The notes: generated by a model not told the origin, from the letters alone. A stretch of DNA of 64,000 nt from Flavobacteriales bacterium (GCA_003499525.1 DNTB01000086.1:39832-103831); one strand, 5' to 3'; positions 17,343 to 25,770 are shown, numbered from the stretch's first letter. Numbers and translations are program-made.

Positions 17343-17362
17343 CAGCGCCAAGTGGCGCTGTT
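17341..17362 (+). terminator. Terminator hairpin after modC
   Basis: Perfect 9-bp stem AACAGCGCC/GGCGCTGTT with AAGT loop overlapping the modC stop; the T tail is weak (ATTGATTTTG). Confidence 0.65.
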
Positions 17363-17383
17363 ATTGATTTTGTTGTAGATATC

Positions 17384-17798
17384 TTAAAAGTGAAAGAAAA
17401 AGGAAATCTGAGTTGCATTTAGATCGGCATTGAATCCATATGTTTCAGTCTTTGTTTCATTATTTGAGCTGTCCGTGTCCGTTCTTGATTCGTATCCCAA
17501 GAGTCCTACAGAGGCCAGAACAGACCATTTTGAAGTAAACCAATATTGAACTCTGGGTCTCACTCCAATACCAAAAAAAAGTATAAGTGGTTTTAAAAAA
17601 GTCTTTATTGATAAACCCTGAGTCGTATTGTCCTGAACATTGGAAGATTCGGCATTTGCAAAAAACCTAAATCTGGTAGTCTTCGTCGCATATTAGTGAA
17701 CTACAGGCTCAACAATCCACAAAGGTCCGGTCAATAGCTTTCTGAGTAGTTAAACTCATTGCTCCTAAAACCCGAATAGCTGTTTAAATAGTTTTCAT
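17384..17798 (-). pseudogene. Decayed outer-membrane beta-barrel protein gene
   Basis: On the minus strand a 102-codon open stretch (17692-17384) without any start codon reads like the end of an outer-membrane porin-type barrel: 'FLKPLILFFGIGVRPRVQYWF', 'WSVLASVGLLGYES', a loop rich in T/D/S/N, then 'GFNADLNATQISFFFHF' ending in Phe, as BAM substrates do. It is preceded by a TAA in the same frame. Further upstream, an ATG at 17798 begins a signal-peptide-like 'MKTI*TAIRVLGAMSL' with a TAA at codon 5 and in a different frame. I read this as one OMP gene broken by a nonsense change, a frameshift and loss of its middle. Not detectable as a normal ORF. Confidence 0.65.
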
Positions 17799-17959
17799 AG
17801 GAATTGTGATTTAGTAGTTACCCGAAAAGTATCCTGATTCTGAAGTTTTGGATTGTAGAACCGGAATAAAATTCTTCGGAGTAATGTGAGTATTACGCAC
17901 GTTTTAAAGGATTTTGAAGCTTTCCTTTCAATTCTTTTCTTTGGATAAAATATATTGAT

Positions 17960-19855
17960 ATGCCTAAGATTACAACATTCAGTGGATATTTTCATGAATA
18001 CCAAAAAAGCATCGTTCAACCCCAAAAATTCTGGGAACGAATTGCCGAAACTTTTCACTGGAAAAAGAGATGGACCAATGTACTGGATTGGAATTTCGAA
18101 GAACCATCGGTAAAGTGGTTTGTCGATGGAAAGCTGAATATCACAGAAAATATATTCGAACGTTTTCTCTACACAAAAGGAGATCAACCGGCTATTATCT
18201 GGGAACCCAATAATCCTAAGGAGGCATATAGAGTGCTGACATACAGGGATTTGTATGAAGAAGTAAATCGATTTTCAAATGCCTTAAAATCTATCGCTGT
18301 AGTAAAAGGCGATCGTGTCGTTATTTACATGCCCATGGTACCTGAGGCGGCAGTTGCCATGCTGGCTTGTGCCAGAATAGGAGCAATTCACTCCGTTGTA
18401 TTTGCAGGTTTTTCCAGCACATCCTTGGCCGATAGAATAAAGGATTGCAAAGCTAAAGTGGTTCTTACAAGTGACGGTAATTTCAGAGGAGCCAAAACCA
18501 TTCCGGTAAAAGATGTAGTGGATGAAGCTTTGGAAAAATGTCCATCTGTGAAGAGCACCGTAGTGCTGAAAAGGACGAACACAGAAATCAATATGCGCGT
18601 GGGCCGTGATATGTGGTGGCACGATGTGATTGAAAATGAATCAACAGAATGTAATGCCGAAACAATGGATTCTGAGGATATGCTTTTCATATTGTATACA
18701 TCTGGATCAACGGGCAAACCCAAAGGAGTAGTGCATACTACAGGGGGGTACATGGTTTACACGAAATATTCGTTTGAGAATGTATTTCAATATCAACAAG
18801 GAGATGTATACTGGTGCACTGCAGATATTGGTTGGATCACCGGGCACAGCTATATCATCTATGGACCTCTTTTGGCCGGTGCCACAACGCTTATGTTTGA
18901 AGGCGTTCCGACATTTCCTCATCCAGGGCGCTTCTGGGAAATCGTGGATAAACACCAGGTCAATCAGTTCTATACAGCTCCCACTGCGATTCGAGCACTT
19001 CAAACGCACGGAATAGAACCCATCGCACCGTTCAAGCTTGATTCGCTCAAAGTATTAGGTACTGTTGGTGAACCGATCAATGAGGAGGCATGGCATTGGT
19101 ATCACGATCATATTGGAAAAAATCGTTGTCCTATTGTGGACACGTGGTGGCAGACCGAAACTGGTGGGATTTTAGTTTCTCCCATTGCCGGTATAACTCC
19201 TACCAAACCTTCTTATGCTACGATGCCACTTCCTGGTATTCAGCCAGTTATTTTAGATAATGAGGGTAACGAATTATTCGGGAATTCAGTGGAAGGCAAC
19301 CTCTGCATCAAGTTTCCATGGCCCTCCATGTTGCGCACAACTTATGGTGATCATGAGCGCTGTAGACAAACTTATTTTTCTTCTTTCCCAGGCTACTATT
19401 TTACCGGAGATGTTGTGCGCCGTGACGAAGACGGATACTATAGAATTCTGGGTAGAGTAGATGATGTCATCAATGTATCCGGGCACAGAATGGGTACGGC
19501 AGAAGTGGAGAACGCCATCGATGAACATCCGCTTGTGATAGAATCAGCGGTGGTGGGCTATCCGCATGATATTAAGGGACAGGGAATTTTCGCCTTTGTA
19601 ATAGCCGATATGAGCCAGCGATCAGAGGAGAGTTTGATCCAGGAAATTCGCGAAACGGTAAATCGAATTATTGGACCGATAGCAAAACCAGACAAGATCC
19701 TGGTAGTACCCGGTCTGCCGAAAACCCGATCAGGTAAGATCATGCGCCGCATACTACGAAAAATAGCTTCCGGTGATGCGTCAAATCTGGGGGATACCTC
19801 CACATTGCTGAACCCCGAAGTGGTCGAGGATATTAAAAAAGCAGCTGGGGTGTAA
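17960..19855 (+). CDS. acs: Acetyl-CoA synthetase (AMP-forming)
   Basis: Acs makes acetyl-CoA from acetate, ATP and CoA through acetyl-AMP, allowing growth on acetate. The 631-residue product is close to normal length. Motifs: 'VYMPMVPEAAVAMLACARIGA', P-loop 'ILYTSGSTGKPKGVVHTTGGY' (key T-S-G-S-T-G-x-P-K-G), 'WWQTETGGIL', 'YFTGDVVRRDEDGYY', 'GRVDDVINVSGHRMGTAEVE' and the C-terminal 'PKTRSGKIMRR', where the Lys is the catalytic residue controlled by acetylation in characterised enzymes. Stands alone; no deacetylase or acetate permease is adjacent. Confidence 0.97.
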   Translation: MPKITTFSGYFHEYQKSIVQPQKFWERIAETFHWKKRWTNVLDWNFEEPSVKWFVDGKLNITENIFERFLYTKGDQPAIIWEPNNPKEAYRVLTYRDLYEEVNRFSNALKSIAVVKGDRVVIYMPMVPEAAVAMLACARIGAIHSVVFAGFSSTSLADRIKDCKAKVVLTSDGNFRGAKTIPVKDVVDEALEKCPSVKSTVVLKRTNTEINMRVGRDMWWHDVIENESTECNAETMDSEDMLFILYTSGSTGKPKGVVHTTGGYMVYTKYSFENVFQYQQGDVYWCTADIGWITGHSYIIYGPLLAGATTLMFEGVPTFPHPGRFWEIVDKHQVNQFYTAPTAIRALQTHGIEPIAPFKLDSLKVLGTVGEPINEEAWHWYHDHIGKNRCPIVDTWWQTETGGILVSPIAGITPTKPSYATMPLPGIQPVILDNEGNELFGNSVEGNLCIKFPWPSMLRTTYGDHERCRQTYFSSFPGYYFTGDVVRRDEDGYYRILGRVDDVINVSGHRMGTAEVENAIDEHPLVIESAVVGYPHDIKGQGIFAFVIADMSQRSEESLIQEIRETVNRIIGPIAKPDKILVVPGLPKTRSGKIMRRILRKIASGDASNLGDTSTLLNPEVVEDIKKAAGV

Positions 19856-20088
19856 GTTAGAATAGACTGTAACTCCTAATTCAATTACAACTCCTGCCAG
19901 CCGAAGATTCTGTGTCGTTTGCAGCCTATTTATCACAGTTCGCTTTTGGTTTCTTGAAGTCATAATTTCCGTTTTTCAGAAATCAAAACGATCCTAAAAT
20001 TCATGATAAACTGGTTAAAAACCACCAGCGTCTACCTTGAGATATGGGCATTAGTAGAATAATAATGGAATATGCTATTTCCCTTAGC

Positions 20089-20820
20089 CTATTCGACTTT
20101 TCTTATTCTGTCAACGTTTTTATTCATTAAATGTCTTACATAATTCTTGTAAACCCATTTTTTGAATGGATTCAATTTTTGCTGATGCTGGTAATAAAAG
20201 TCGTCTGGAGTATCGAATAGTCCAAAGTCCTGGTTTATGCCTTTCTTCTGAATATAGGTGTCATTCATGTTCCACTCTACATCCGGCTCCTGGAAGCTGT
20301 CTGTATAGACTCCGTATCCGCAGAAAGTTGTTTTGCAATCGGGGAACTTTTTTTGTAACGCTGTCAAATAAGCCTTGTCAAGAATAAGTCCTTCTAAATT
20401 GAACCATTCTCCATTTATATAAACTTCAACCCAACTGTGAAGAATGCTTTTCGGGGAAAGCTTGTACCAAATACCTGAGATAGCTCCTTTTTGAAGTGCT
20501 TTATGGATGGTGAAACCGTGCATTCTATTTGGAATATCCACTGCTCTAAGAAGAGCCATGAATAGATTTGCTTTGGTATTGCATTGACCATATCCGTCTC
20601 TCAGGACTTCTGACGCTGAAATACTGTCATCTTTGTTGTAGCCAAATTTGACATCGTCCTTTACATAATTGTAAATGCTCTTTACCTTATCGGTTTCAGC
20701 CATGCTGTCCCACCCTTTTTCCTTTACTAATGTTTTTATTGATGGGTTATCAAAGTCTAGAATATCGGTTCGTTTCAAGTATTTTTTAAAATCCATTGAC
20801 TTCTTAAGTTGCTGTTCCAT
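20089..20820 (-). CDS. Transglutaminase-like (papain-fold) protein, cytoplasmic
   Basis: A 243-residue protein with a transglutaminase-like core. 'YGQCNTKANLFMALLRAVDIPNR' near residues 76-98 holds the candidate nucleophilic Cys, 'SILHSWVEVYINGEWFNLEG' near 125-145 the His and the third residue (Asn/Glu rather than the usual Asp). This matches transglut_core domains acting as amidases or peptidases, but the substrate is unknown. No signal peptide. It lies 48 bp downstream of an AraC regulator in the same direction, probably one operon, with only ~50 bp between them. Domain call good, function open. Confidence 0.82.
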   Translation of the reverse strand: MEQQLKKSMDFKKYLKRTDILDFDNPSIKTLVKEKGWDSMAETDKVKSIYNYVKDDVKFGYNKDDSISASEVLRDGYGQCNTKANLFMALLRAVDIPNRMHGFTIHKALQKGAISGIWYKLSPKSILHSWVEVYINGEWFNLEGLILDKAYLTALQKKFPDCKTTFCGYGVYTDSFQEPDVEWNMNDTYIQKKGINQDFGLFDTPDDFYYQHQQKLNPFKKWVYKNYVRHLMNKNVDRIRKVE

Positions 20821-20868
20821 GTCACTTTGTTATTTATTGACGAAACAAAGATCATTTGGCCGACAACC

Positions 20869-21609
20869 TTAAACTTGAATAAAGTGGCTAATCTTCAAAA
20901 AAACGCGCGGACTAAACCCAAAATTTTCTTTGAAAGTCCTGCTAAAGTGGGCACTATCCGAAAAGCCATTCTGATGGGCTATTTCTGTTAGAGACATCTT
21001 GCCAAAAGATGAAATACTCTTTGTTAGTTTATTCCATTGTTGTGCCCTTCTATATGTGATTCCTGTCTGTTCTTTAAAAAGGTGAAGGAAACGGCTCGAT
21101 GAGAGATGACAGTGATTTGCGACTTCTTCAACAGGCACAATTTGCTCAGAATTAGCAGATAAATAGGCCAATGCCCTGTTGATTCTTTCATCTCCTTTAT
21201 GAATGGCTGAGCTACAAAAACAGTTGTACTCATTTATTACTGAATTTAAGGCCGAAATAAGTAATTCATTTTTATGACCTTCCATCAAAATACTTTTCAT
21301 TTCCGTTGCTGGTACATGGTTTAACTCTTGTATTTCAAAGTTGGAAAGTTGATTCCAAAAATGCCCTATTGAAGAAGCAGGATTAACTAAAAGCAGAAAA
21401 TGATTGGAGTCAGAACTGACTTGATGTACCACATTTGGTTTTATTAGAATCGGTTTATCAGACTTAATGGTAATTTTTGATGTTTTGATGATCATAGGCC
21501 TACCGAGCGGAATGCTTAGTTGAATAGCATAGTGTCTGTGCTTTTGATTGTTATCAAATTTACCAATGAACCAACCAAAATCTCTATCTATATGAATTTG
21601 ATACTTCAT
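20869..21609 (-). CDS. AraC-family transcriptional regulator
   Basis: A 246-residue regulator with an N-terminal cupin-like sensing region (residues 1-140) and a C-terminal double helix-turn-helix: 'VEEVANHCHLSSSRFLHLFKEQTG' and 'SLTEIAHQNGFSDSAHFSRTFKENFGFSP' (key residues given), the AraC signature. It probably controls itself and the downstream transglutaminase-like gene (48 bp gap). The inducer is not evident. An uninformative ~600-bp region lies upstream. Confidence 0.9.
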   Translation of the reverse strand: MKYQIHIDRDFGWFIGKFDNNQKHRHYAIQLSIPLGRPMIIKTSKITIKSDKPILIKPNVVHQVSSDSNHFLLLVNPASSIGHFWNQLSNFEIQELNHVPATEMKSILMEGHKNELLISALNSVINEYNCFCSSAIHKGDERINRALAYLSANSEQIVPVEEVANHCHLSSSRFLHLFKEQTGITYRRAQQWNKLTKSISSFGKMSLTEIAHQNGFSDSAHFSRTFKENFGFSPRVFLKISHFIQV

Positions 21610-22213
21610 TTTTCATGCTGGGTTGCACCCTGCGAATCAAGTGAGTTGCATGAGATGATTACGAATCACTTCAGCACAAGATAGTTTCAAAAAAATGGAA
21701 GTTAAGTTACATATCCGGCATATTTTGGATGATATTTATTTCAATGATGCGGTACGGTAGCCTTTTCTTACTATTTGATTCATATTAGCGTGTTTGAGAG
21801 AATACGTTGACAGCTCTGCGTTTCTAATCGGATTCTACGGGGATTGAACTATTGAGTGTTTCATTCTCTTATCCGTTTTGCTACACATTGAATTAAGAAA
21901 TGGCCTCCTTTCAGTCGGCGATCCCCGATGTTTGTATAGTTACTGTGATGCTAAATCTTAATGATTAAGAATGAGTGGTAATTTACATTATCCTTTTTTG
22001 AATACACATGAAATACTAAGTTAGCCGCCCCGCAAAAAGCACAACACGAAATGCATATCTCCGGGCAGTCCAGTACTACCTGCTCTGGACATGTTCTATT
22101 GAGTTGGCTTAGATAATTATTCGCTTGATTTCCGATTTTGTCAGTTCTCCTGCCAATCTTCCTAAATAATCAATAGGGGAATTAAGTGGGGTATAATCTA
22201 TTTCTACTACCCT
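21610..22213. other. Long intergenic region with one degenerate repeat copy
   Basis: About 600 bp with stops in all frames. It contains a lone 28-bp piece (21899-21926) of the repeat found at 22941-23463, and an inverted repeat GTCCAG/CTGGAC at 22067-22089. In the HepT frame, open codons continue for about 30 residues beyond the HepT stop but without a start. No gene supported. Confidence 0.5.
21899..21926 (+). repeat. Degenerate solitary copy of the 22.9-kb repeat
   Basis: The bases TGGCCTCCTTTCAGTCGGCGATCCC recur almost exactly at 22943 and 23277 at the start of two full repeat units; here the rest of the unit is missing. Confidence 0.75.
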
Positions 22214-22552
22214 TTATTCCTTGAGCAATGAGGCCACTTCTGCTTTCAATCTGGGTAATTGATTTATAACAATACTCCAAATCAAATCATCTGATATCCT
22301 GTCATATCCATGAATAATTCTATTTCGTGTTCCAATGATCTTTTCGGCATTATTCAATTTGAAGTTTTTGTCCCTCTTCAAAATTCTATTTACTGCTTCA
22401 CCTATAATCTCTAAATTCCGTTCAATGGCTCTTTTTGTCTTGGTATCAGAGACATACTCTTCGAATATTCTTTCTTTGTTCTCGTAGTAACTCTGAATTT
22501 CCTCTATGGATTGTAGAATATCGAATAACCAAGCCTTTATTGAGTTATCCAT
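22214..22552 (-). CDS. hepT: HepT-like ribonuclease toxin
   Basis: A 112-residue HEPN-domain protein (old DUF86). It carries the HEPN RNase motif R-x4-H-x-Y as 'RNRIIHGY' near residues 76-83, within an all-helical protein beginning 'WLFDILQSIEEIQSYYE'. HepT cleaves RNA, in characterised systems tRNA, and is silenced when its partner nucleotidyltransferase adds AMP to the motif Tyr. It overlaps the upstream MntA-like gene by 8 bp, antitoxin first, which is the standard order. It lies beside the repeat cluster, as expected for an accessory island. Confidence 0.92.
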   Translation of the reverse strand: MDNSIKAWLFDILQSIEEIQSYYENKERIFEEYVSDTKTKRAIERNLEIIGEAVNRILKRDKNFKLNNAEKIIGTRNRIIHGYDRISDDLIWSIVINQLPRLKAEVASLLKE

Positions 22553-22844
22553 AGATCAAATATTTTGATGAGTCAATGGACTCCCTCAGGTATGGATTTC
22601 TAATGGCCTTGTCCTCAAGCAAATCGACTGGACGTTTCAATAAACTTTCCATTGCAGCCTTAAAATTGAAGTAGTTATCAGCATAATGATAAAGATCAAC
22701 TTCGCTAAACTCGACCAACATGTCAATATCGCTTGTCTTTTTAAACTTTTCAGTAAGAATTGAACCAAACACAAACAGGCGAGAGACACTATGGTCTGCA
22801 CATAGAGCGATAATTTTATCGATATTCCTGTCAATAACCTTCAT
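22545..22844 (-). CDS. mntA: MntA-like nucleotidyltransferase antitoxin
   Basis: A 99-residue minimal nucleotidyltransferase. The catalytic signature G-S-x10-D-x-D is exact: 'FGSILTEKFKKTSDIDML' near residues 26-43. Family proteins AMPylate the Tyr of the HepT R-x4-H-x-Y motif and so neutralise it. The ORF overlaps hepT by 8 bp. No other genes are in the module. Confidence 0.9.
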   Translation of the reverse strand: MKVIDRNIDKIIALCADHSVSRLFVFGSILTEKFKKTSDIDMLVEFSEVDLYHYADNYFNFKAAMESLLKRPVDLLEDKAIRNPYLRESIDSSKYLIYG

Positions 22845-22940
22845 AAATCAAAAGTACGAACTTGAATATTCTTACCTAATAGCTTCTATGGGATCCACAA
22901 TAGAATTGAGCAAAATGTAGGGATATAAATCGTATGAGTA

Positions 22941-23014
22941 GATGGCCTCCTTTCAGTCGGTGATCCCTCTCGGTCCGTACAGGGAATCAATCCCGATTCC
23001 GTTGTTGCGGAATG
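22941..23014 (+). repeat. Repeat unit 1 (GATGGCC head)
   Basis: Full unit; tail hairpin reads ATTCCGT-TGTT-GCGGAAT with one wobble. Confidence 0.8.
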
Positions 23015-23054
23015 CACTTCAATTTCTTGTAATTATGGTTATACTTCGAATGAA

Positions 23055-23130
23055 GGGATTACCTCACTTCGTTCGGTGATCCCTCTTGGTCCGTGCAGGG
23101 AATCAATCCCTATTCCGCTGTTGCGGAATG
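23055..23130 (+). repeat. Repeat unit 2 (GGGATTACC head)
   Basis: Full unit with both hairpins; carries TTGGTCCGTGC and CCCTATTCC variants. Confidence 0.8.
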
Positions 23131-23159
23131 CAGTCTTTCATGTCGGCCTTGTTCTTTTT

Positions 23160-23225
23160 GGGATTACCTCACTTCGTTCGGTGATCCCTCTGCGTCCGTA
23201 CAGGGAATCAATCCCGATTCCGCGG
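23160..23225 (+). repeat. Repeat unit 3 (GGGATTACC head, truncated tail)
   Basis: Ends at ATTCCGCGG, so the 3' arm of the tail hairpin is missing. Confidence 0.78.
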
Positions 23226-23274
23226 AGAGGTTGAATTTCGTTTGAACTTTCTCACCTTCATGAATCCCGGGTTG

Positions 23275-23348
23275 GATGGCCTCCTTTCAGTCGGCGATCC
23301 CTCTCGGTCCGTACAGGGAATCAACCCCGATTCCGCTGTTGCGGAATG
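23275..23348 (+). repeat. Repeat unit 4 (GATGGCC head)
   Basis: Nearly identical to unit 1; followed by the same ~40-bp spacer (ACTTCAATTTCTTGTA...) as unit 1. Confidence 0.8.
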
Positions 23349-23388
23349 CACTTCAATTTCTTGTACTTATGGCGATACCTCAAATGAA

Positions 23389-23463
23389 GGGATTACCTCA
23401 CTTCGTTCGGTGATCCCTCTGCGTCCGTACAGGGAATCAATCCCGATTCCGCAACAGCGGAAT
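23389..23463 (+). repeat. Repeat unit 5 (GGGATTACC head)
   Basis: Nearly identical to unit 3 in its core; tail reads ATTCCGCAACAGCGGAAT, i.e. the tail hairpin with inverted loop bases. Confidence 0.78.
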
Positions 23464-23521
23464 CCAATCTTTTTTATTCGTTTCACTTCATAAGCAAGCT
23501 TATTTCCTGAAACTCATAAAA

Positions 23522-23554
23522 AATCCCGTTACCGATAAAATCGGCAACGGGATT
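23522..23554 (-). terminator. Terminator of tRNA-Arg
   Basis: Stem AATCCCGTT-G-CCGAT / ATCGG-T-AACGGGATT read on the minus strand, followed by TTTTTT; 10 bp after the tRNA 3' end. Confidence 0.9.
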
Positions 23555-23564
23555 GATCAGTAAG

Positions 23565-23638
23565 TGACTCTGCAGGGATTCGAACCCCGAACCTCCTGAT
23601 CCGTAGTCAGGTGCTCTATCCAGTTAAGCTACAGAGCC
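23565..23638 (-). tRNA. tRNA-Arg (anticodon ACG)
   Basis: Read on the minus strand, the 74 nt fold as a complete cloverleaf: acceptor GGCTCTG/CAGAGTC (one G-T pair) with discriminator A, D-arm with GTAGCTTAACTGGATAGAGC, anticodon arm CCTGA-CTACGGA-TCAGG with anticodon ACG, and T-arm GGGTTCGAATCC. ACG (read as ICG) decodes CGU/CGC/CGA. CCA is not encoded. It has its own promoter box and terminator. The adjoining repeat cluster makes it a possible integration spot, but no integrase is seen. Confidence 0.97.
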
Positions 23639-23649
23639 GAATTGGGGTG

Positions 23650-23657
23650 CAAAAATA
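23650..23657 (-). promoter_or_regulatory. -7 promoter box of tRNA-Arg
   Basis: TATTTTTG on the minus strand, exact TAnnTTTG match, 12 bp before the mature tRNA 5' end. Confidence 0.55.
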
Positions 23658-23730
23658 ACCCATTTGCACGAATATTTAACCTATATTATTAATGCAGGAC
23701 TTTAGATGTAATTCTCTCTACATTTGAAGT

Positions 23731-24243
23731 ATGGTGCATACATTTTCTTCAGTGTTAATCATCGAAGATTCGTCACTAATGTGGGATCATCGTTTACCAG
23801 TTTCCAGAGATATCGCGGTGCATTTCAAGGAGAATCACTACCGGGTTCGGGTTTATCTAAACGGCTCATTTGTCATTGCATCTGGGTTGCAGCACGATGG
23901 AAAGGGAGGTTTCTACATAAAACTCAATAAGGATATCCGAAAGCGACTGCATTTAGATGCTGGAGATCAAGTGGAAGTGATGCTGGAGGCGGACTTGAGC
24001 AAGTATGGAATGCCACTACCGGAAGAATTTGAAGAATTACTGAAACAGGATACCGAAGGTGCCCATTTCTTTGATAAACTCACCCCCGGAAAGAGGAGAA
24101 GTCTGATTTACCTTATCGGGAAACCCAAAAACAGTGACAAGAGAATCGAAAAAGCGCTGATTGTTCTGAACTACTTAAAAACAACGCGAGGCAAGCTCGA
24201 TTTTAAGGAACTCAACCTCGCGTTAAAAACCAATAGATTTTAG
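23731..24243 (+). CDS. YdeI/OmdA family protein (DUF1905 + OmdA tail)
   Basis: A 170-residue protein. The middle part ('YRVRVYLNGSFVIASGL', 'GGFYIKLNKDIRKRLHLDAGDQVEVMLEAD'; key residues given) is a DUF1905 beta-barrel, and the C-terminal part ('HFFDKLTPGKRRSLIYLIGKPKNSDKRIEKA') is the OmdA domain found in YdeI-like proteins. The N-terminal DUF1905 strand arrangement is normal; no catalytic residues are known for the family, so biochemical role is unknown. Single gene, convergent with the RND operon. Confidence 0.85.
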   Translation: MVHTFSSVLIIEDSSLMWDHRLPVSRDIAVHFKENHYRVRVYLNGSFVIASGLQHDGKGGFYIKLNKDIRKRLHLDAGDQVEVMLEADLSKYGMPLPEEFEELLKQDTEGAHFFDKLTPGKRRSLIYLIGKPKNSDKRIEKALIVLNYLKTTRGKLDFKELNLALKTNRF

Positions 24244-24249
24244 GTCTGA

Positions 24250-25770
24250 CTACTTCCTAAATCCTCGATAAGGAATGTTCTCCATATCGTTCGGATTCTC
24301 ATCGTAGTATACTTCTTGTTCTTTTTGTTCTTCTTCAGCTTTGGCTTTTTCCTCTGCCGCTTTCTTTTCTTGTTCGCTTATCCAGCCTCCACCTAAAGCC
24401 TTATAAAGAAGTACATAAGAAGTCAAGTACTCATTTTTCTTTTGGGCGTAGCGTAATTCGGCTTCAAAGCTTTGTCTTTGACTTTCAAGAACTTCCAGAT
24501 AACTGGTAACCCCCTGATCGTATCGATTTTGAGACAGGTTTCGTGCATTTACAGCAGCATCTACCTGAAGTTTTGTGGCTTTCAACTCATCTCTGTATGT
24601 CTCAATACTCATGAGGGCATCCTCGACCTCTCTAAATGCGTTCAATACCGTCTTTTCGTATTCTAGTTTTGCTTGAACGGTTTTTTCCTTTTCAACATCT
24701 ACTTTCCTCAAGTTTTTATTCCAATAGAAAAGCGGTCCCACCAAACTTCCTCCAGCAGACCATACCAGCGACCCTGCCGAAACATTGGTTAAATCTGTTG
24801 AAATGCCCCCAAGAATTCCAGTTAGTCCGAAACTCGGGAAACGCTCTGCCTGAGCAACGCCAATTTGTGCGTTCTGTGCTATCAACTTGTGCTCAGCTTC
24901 GGCAACGTCAGGTCTTCTGTCGACTAACGTACTAGGCAATCCTGATGGAATTGCCGGAGGTGTTACCTGTTCCATGAGTTCCTTACCTACAATGATTCCG
25001 TCAGGTGCACGGCCAATTAGAATACTCAAAGCATTTTCTGCATTTGCCATTAATCGACGATATTGCGGAACAGAGGCCAGTGCAATAGCGTATTGAATTT
25101 CGGCCTGATTTACATCTATTTGAGGAATGATTCCTTTGTCAAAACGTGCATTGATGATGTCCAGATAATCTTCCCTAAGCTGCAACGTGTTTACCGAAAC
25201 CCGATAGCGCTCTCGATAGTCGAGTAACAGAAAATAATTTTCTATTACACTGGTAATCAATTCTATCTGAATAGCGCGCATTCCGTATTGTGAGGCGAGT
25301 AATTCCTCTCTGGCAGACTGGGATAGTCTTCTATATTTACCCCAGACATCCAGTTCATAAGAAAGTGCGCCAGCCCCGAGAAAAATATCTTGTTCGGAAC
25401 CAGTTGGCCCATTAAATTGATTGAAATTGCCGGTATTGTATACCCCTTGTACATCTATTTTAGGCCCAAAATCGGCATTGTGAAAACCAACAACTGCTCT
25501 TGCTTGCATAACACGGCTGGCTGCCTGTCGAACGTCCTGATTTTCATTCAATGCTGTTTTGACCAAAGTGTCCAGCACCGGATCATCAAAAAGCATCCAC
25601 CAGTCTATAACGGTGGTTGAATCCACTTTTAAGGTGTCAAATCTGAAGTAATTTTTATGCGCAACCTCTACTTTTTCGTATTTCGGACCCAGCATACAAC
25701 TGCTCATTCCAGTTGATATAGCTATGAATAATAACCAACCTGAAACCTGATAGAATGATAATTTTCTCAT
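24250..25770 (-). CDS. RND efflux outer-membrane factor (TolC/NodT family lipoprotein)
   Basis: The 506-residue channel component of a tripartite pump. Lipobox 'GMSSC' (Cys25) anchors the trimer in the outer membrane; two OEP repeats follow, with 'DWWMLFDDPVLDTLVKTALNENQDVRQAASRVMQA' at the start of repeat 1 and 'RRPDVAEAEHKLIAQNAQIGVAQAERFPSFGLTG' in the middle (key residues R-R-P-D-V and N-A-x-I-G-V-A-x-A-x-x-F-P). The tail is an E/K/Q-rich extension after 'LYKALGGGW'. Its start overlaps the pump gene stop by 4 bp. Confidence 0.95.
   Translation of the reverse strand: MRKLSFYQVSGWLLFIAISTGMSSCMLGPKYEKVEVAHKNYFRFDTLKVDSTTVIDWWMLFDDPVLDTLVKTALNENQDVRQAASRVMQARAVVGFHNADFGPKIDVQGVYNTGNFNQFNGPTGSEQDIFLGAGALSYELDVWGKYRRLSQSAREELLASQYGMRAIQIELITSVIENYFLLLDYRERYRVSVNTLQLREDYLDIINARFDKGIIPQIDVNQAEIQYAIALASVPQYRRLMANAENALSILIGRAPDGIIVGKELMEQVTPPAIPSGLPSTLVDRRPDVAEAEHKLIAQNAQIGVAQAERFPSFGLTGILGGISTDLTNVSAGSLVWSAGGSLVGPLFYWNKNLRKVDVEKEKTVQAKLEYEKTVLNAFREVEDALMSIETYRDELKATKLQVDAAVNARNLSQNRYDQGVTSYLEVLESQRQSFEAELRYAQKKNEYLTSYVLLYKALGGGWISEQEKKAAEEKAKAEEEQKEQEVYYDENPNDMENIPYRGFRK

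Larger units (their letters stand above)
22941..23463 (+). repeat. Cluster of five hairpin-forming repeat units (REP/MITE-like)
   Basis: Five direct copies of a ~75-bp unit lie between the toxin-antitoxin pair and tRNA-Arg. Unit: a variable head (either GATGGCCTCC-TTTCAGTCGG or GGGATTACCTC-ACTTCGTTCGG), then GTGATCCCTC, a GTCCGTACAGGGAATCAATCCC block, and a tail ATTCCGC-TGTT-GCGGAAT that is a perfect 7-bp hairpin. GGGATTACC also pairs with GGTGATCCC. Spacers differ in length (about 30-50 bp) and are not unique as in CRISPR: units 1+2 with their spacer are repeated as units 4+5, with the same 114-bp internal spacing, 334 bp apart. No coding potential. Confidence 0.85.

Noticed and set aside
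22111..22213. About 33 codons open after the HepT stop in the same frame ('VVEIDYTPLNSPIDYLG...')
   Set aside because: No start codon and no known HepT extension; recorded only as open sequence.
22941..23463. Possible CRISPR array
   Set aside because: Units are ~75 bp, spacers vary in length, and the same spacer recurs between two unit pairs; no cas genes are near. It fits duplicated REP/MITE-like repeats.
23242..23493. 83-codon plus-strand open frame in the repeat cluster
   Set aside because: It runs through repeat units and encodes only repeat sequence; no domain, and other copies do not keep the frame.
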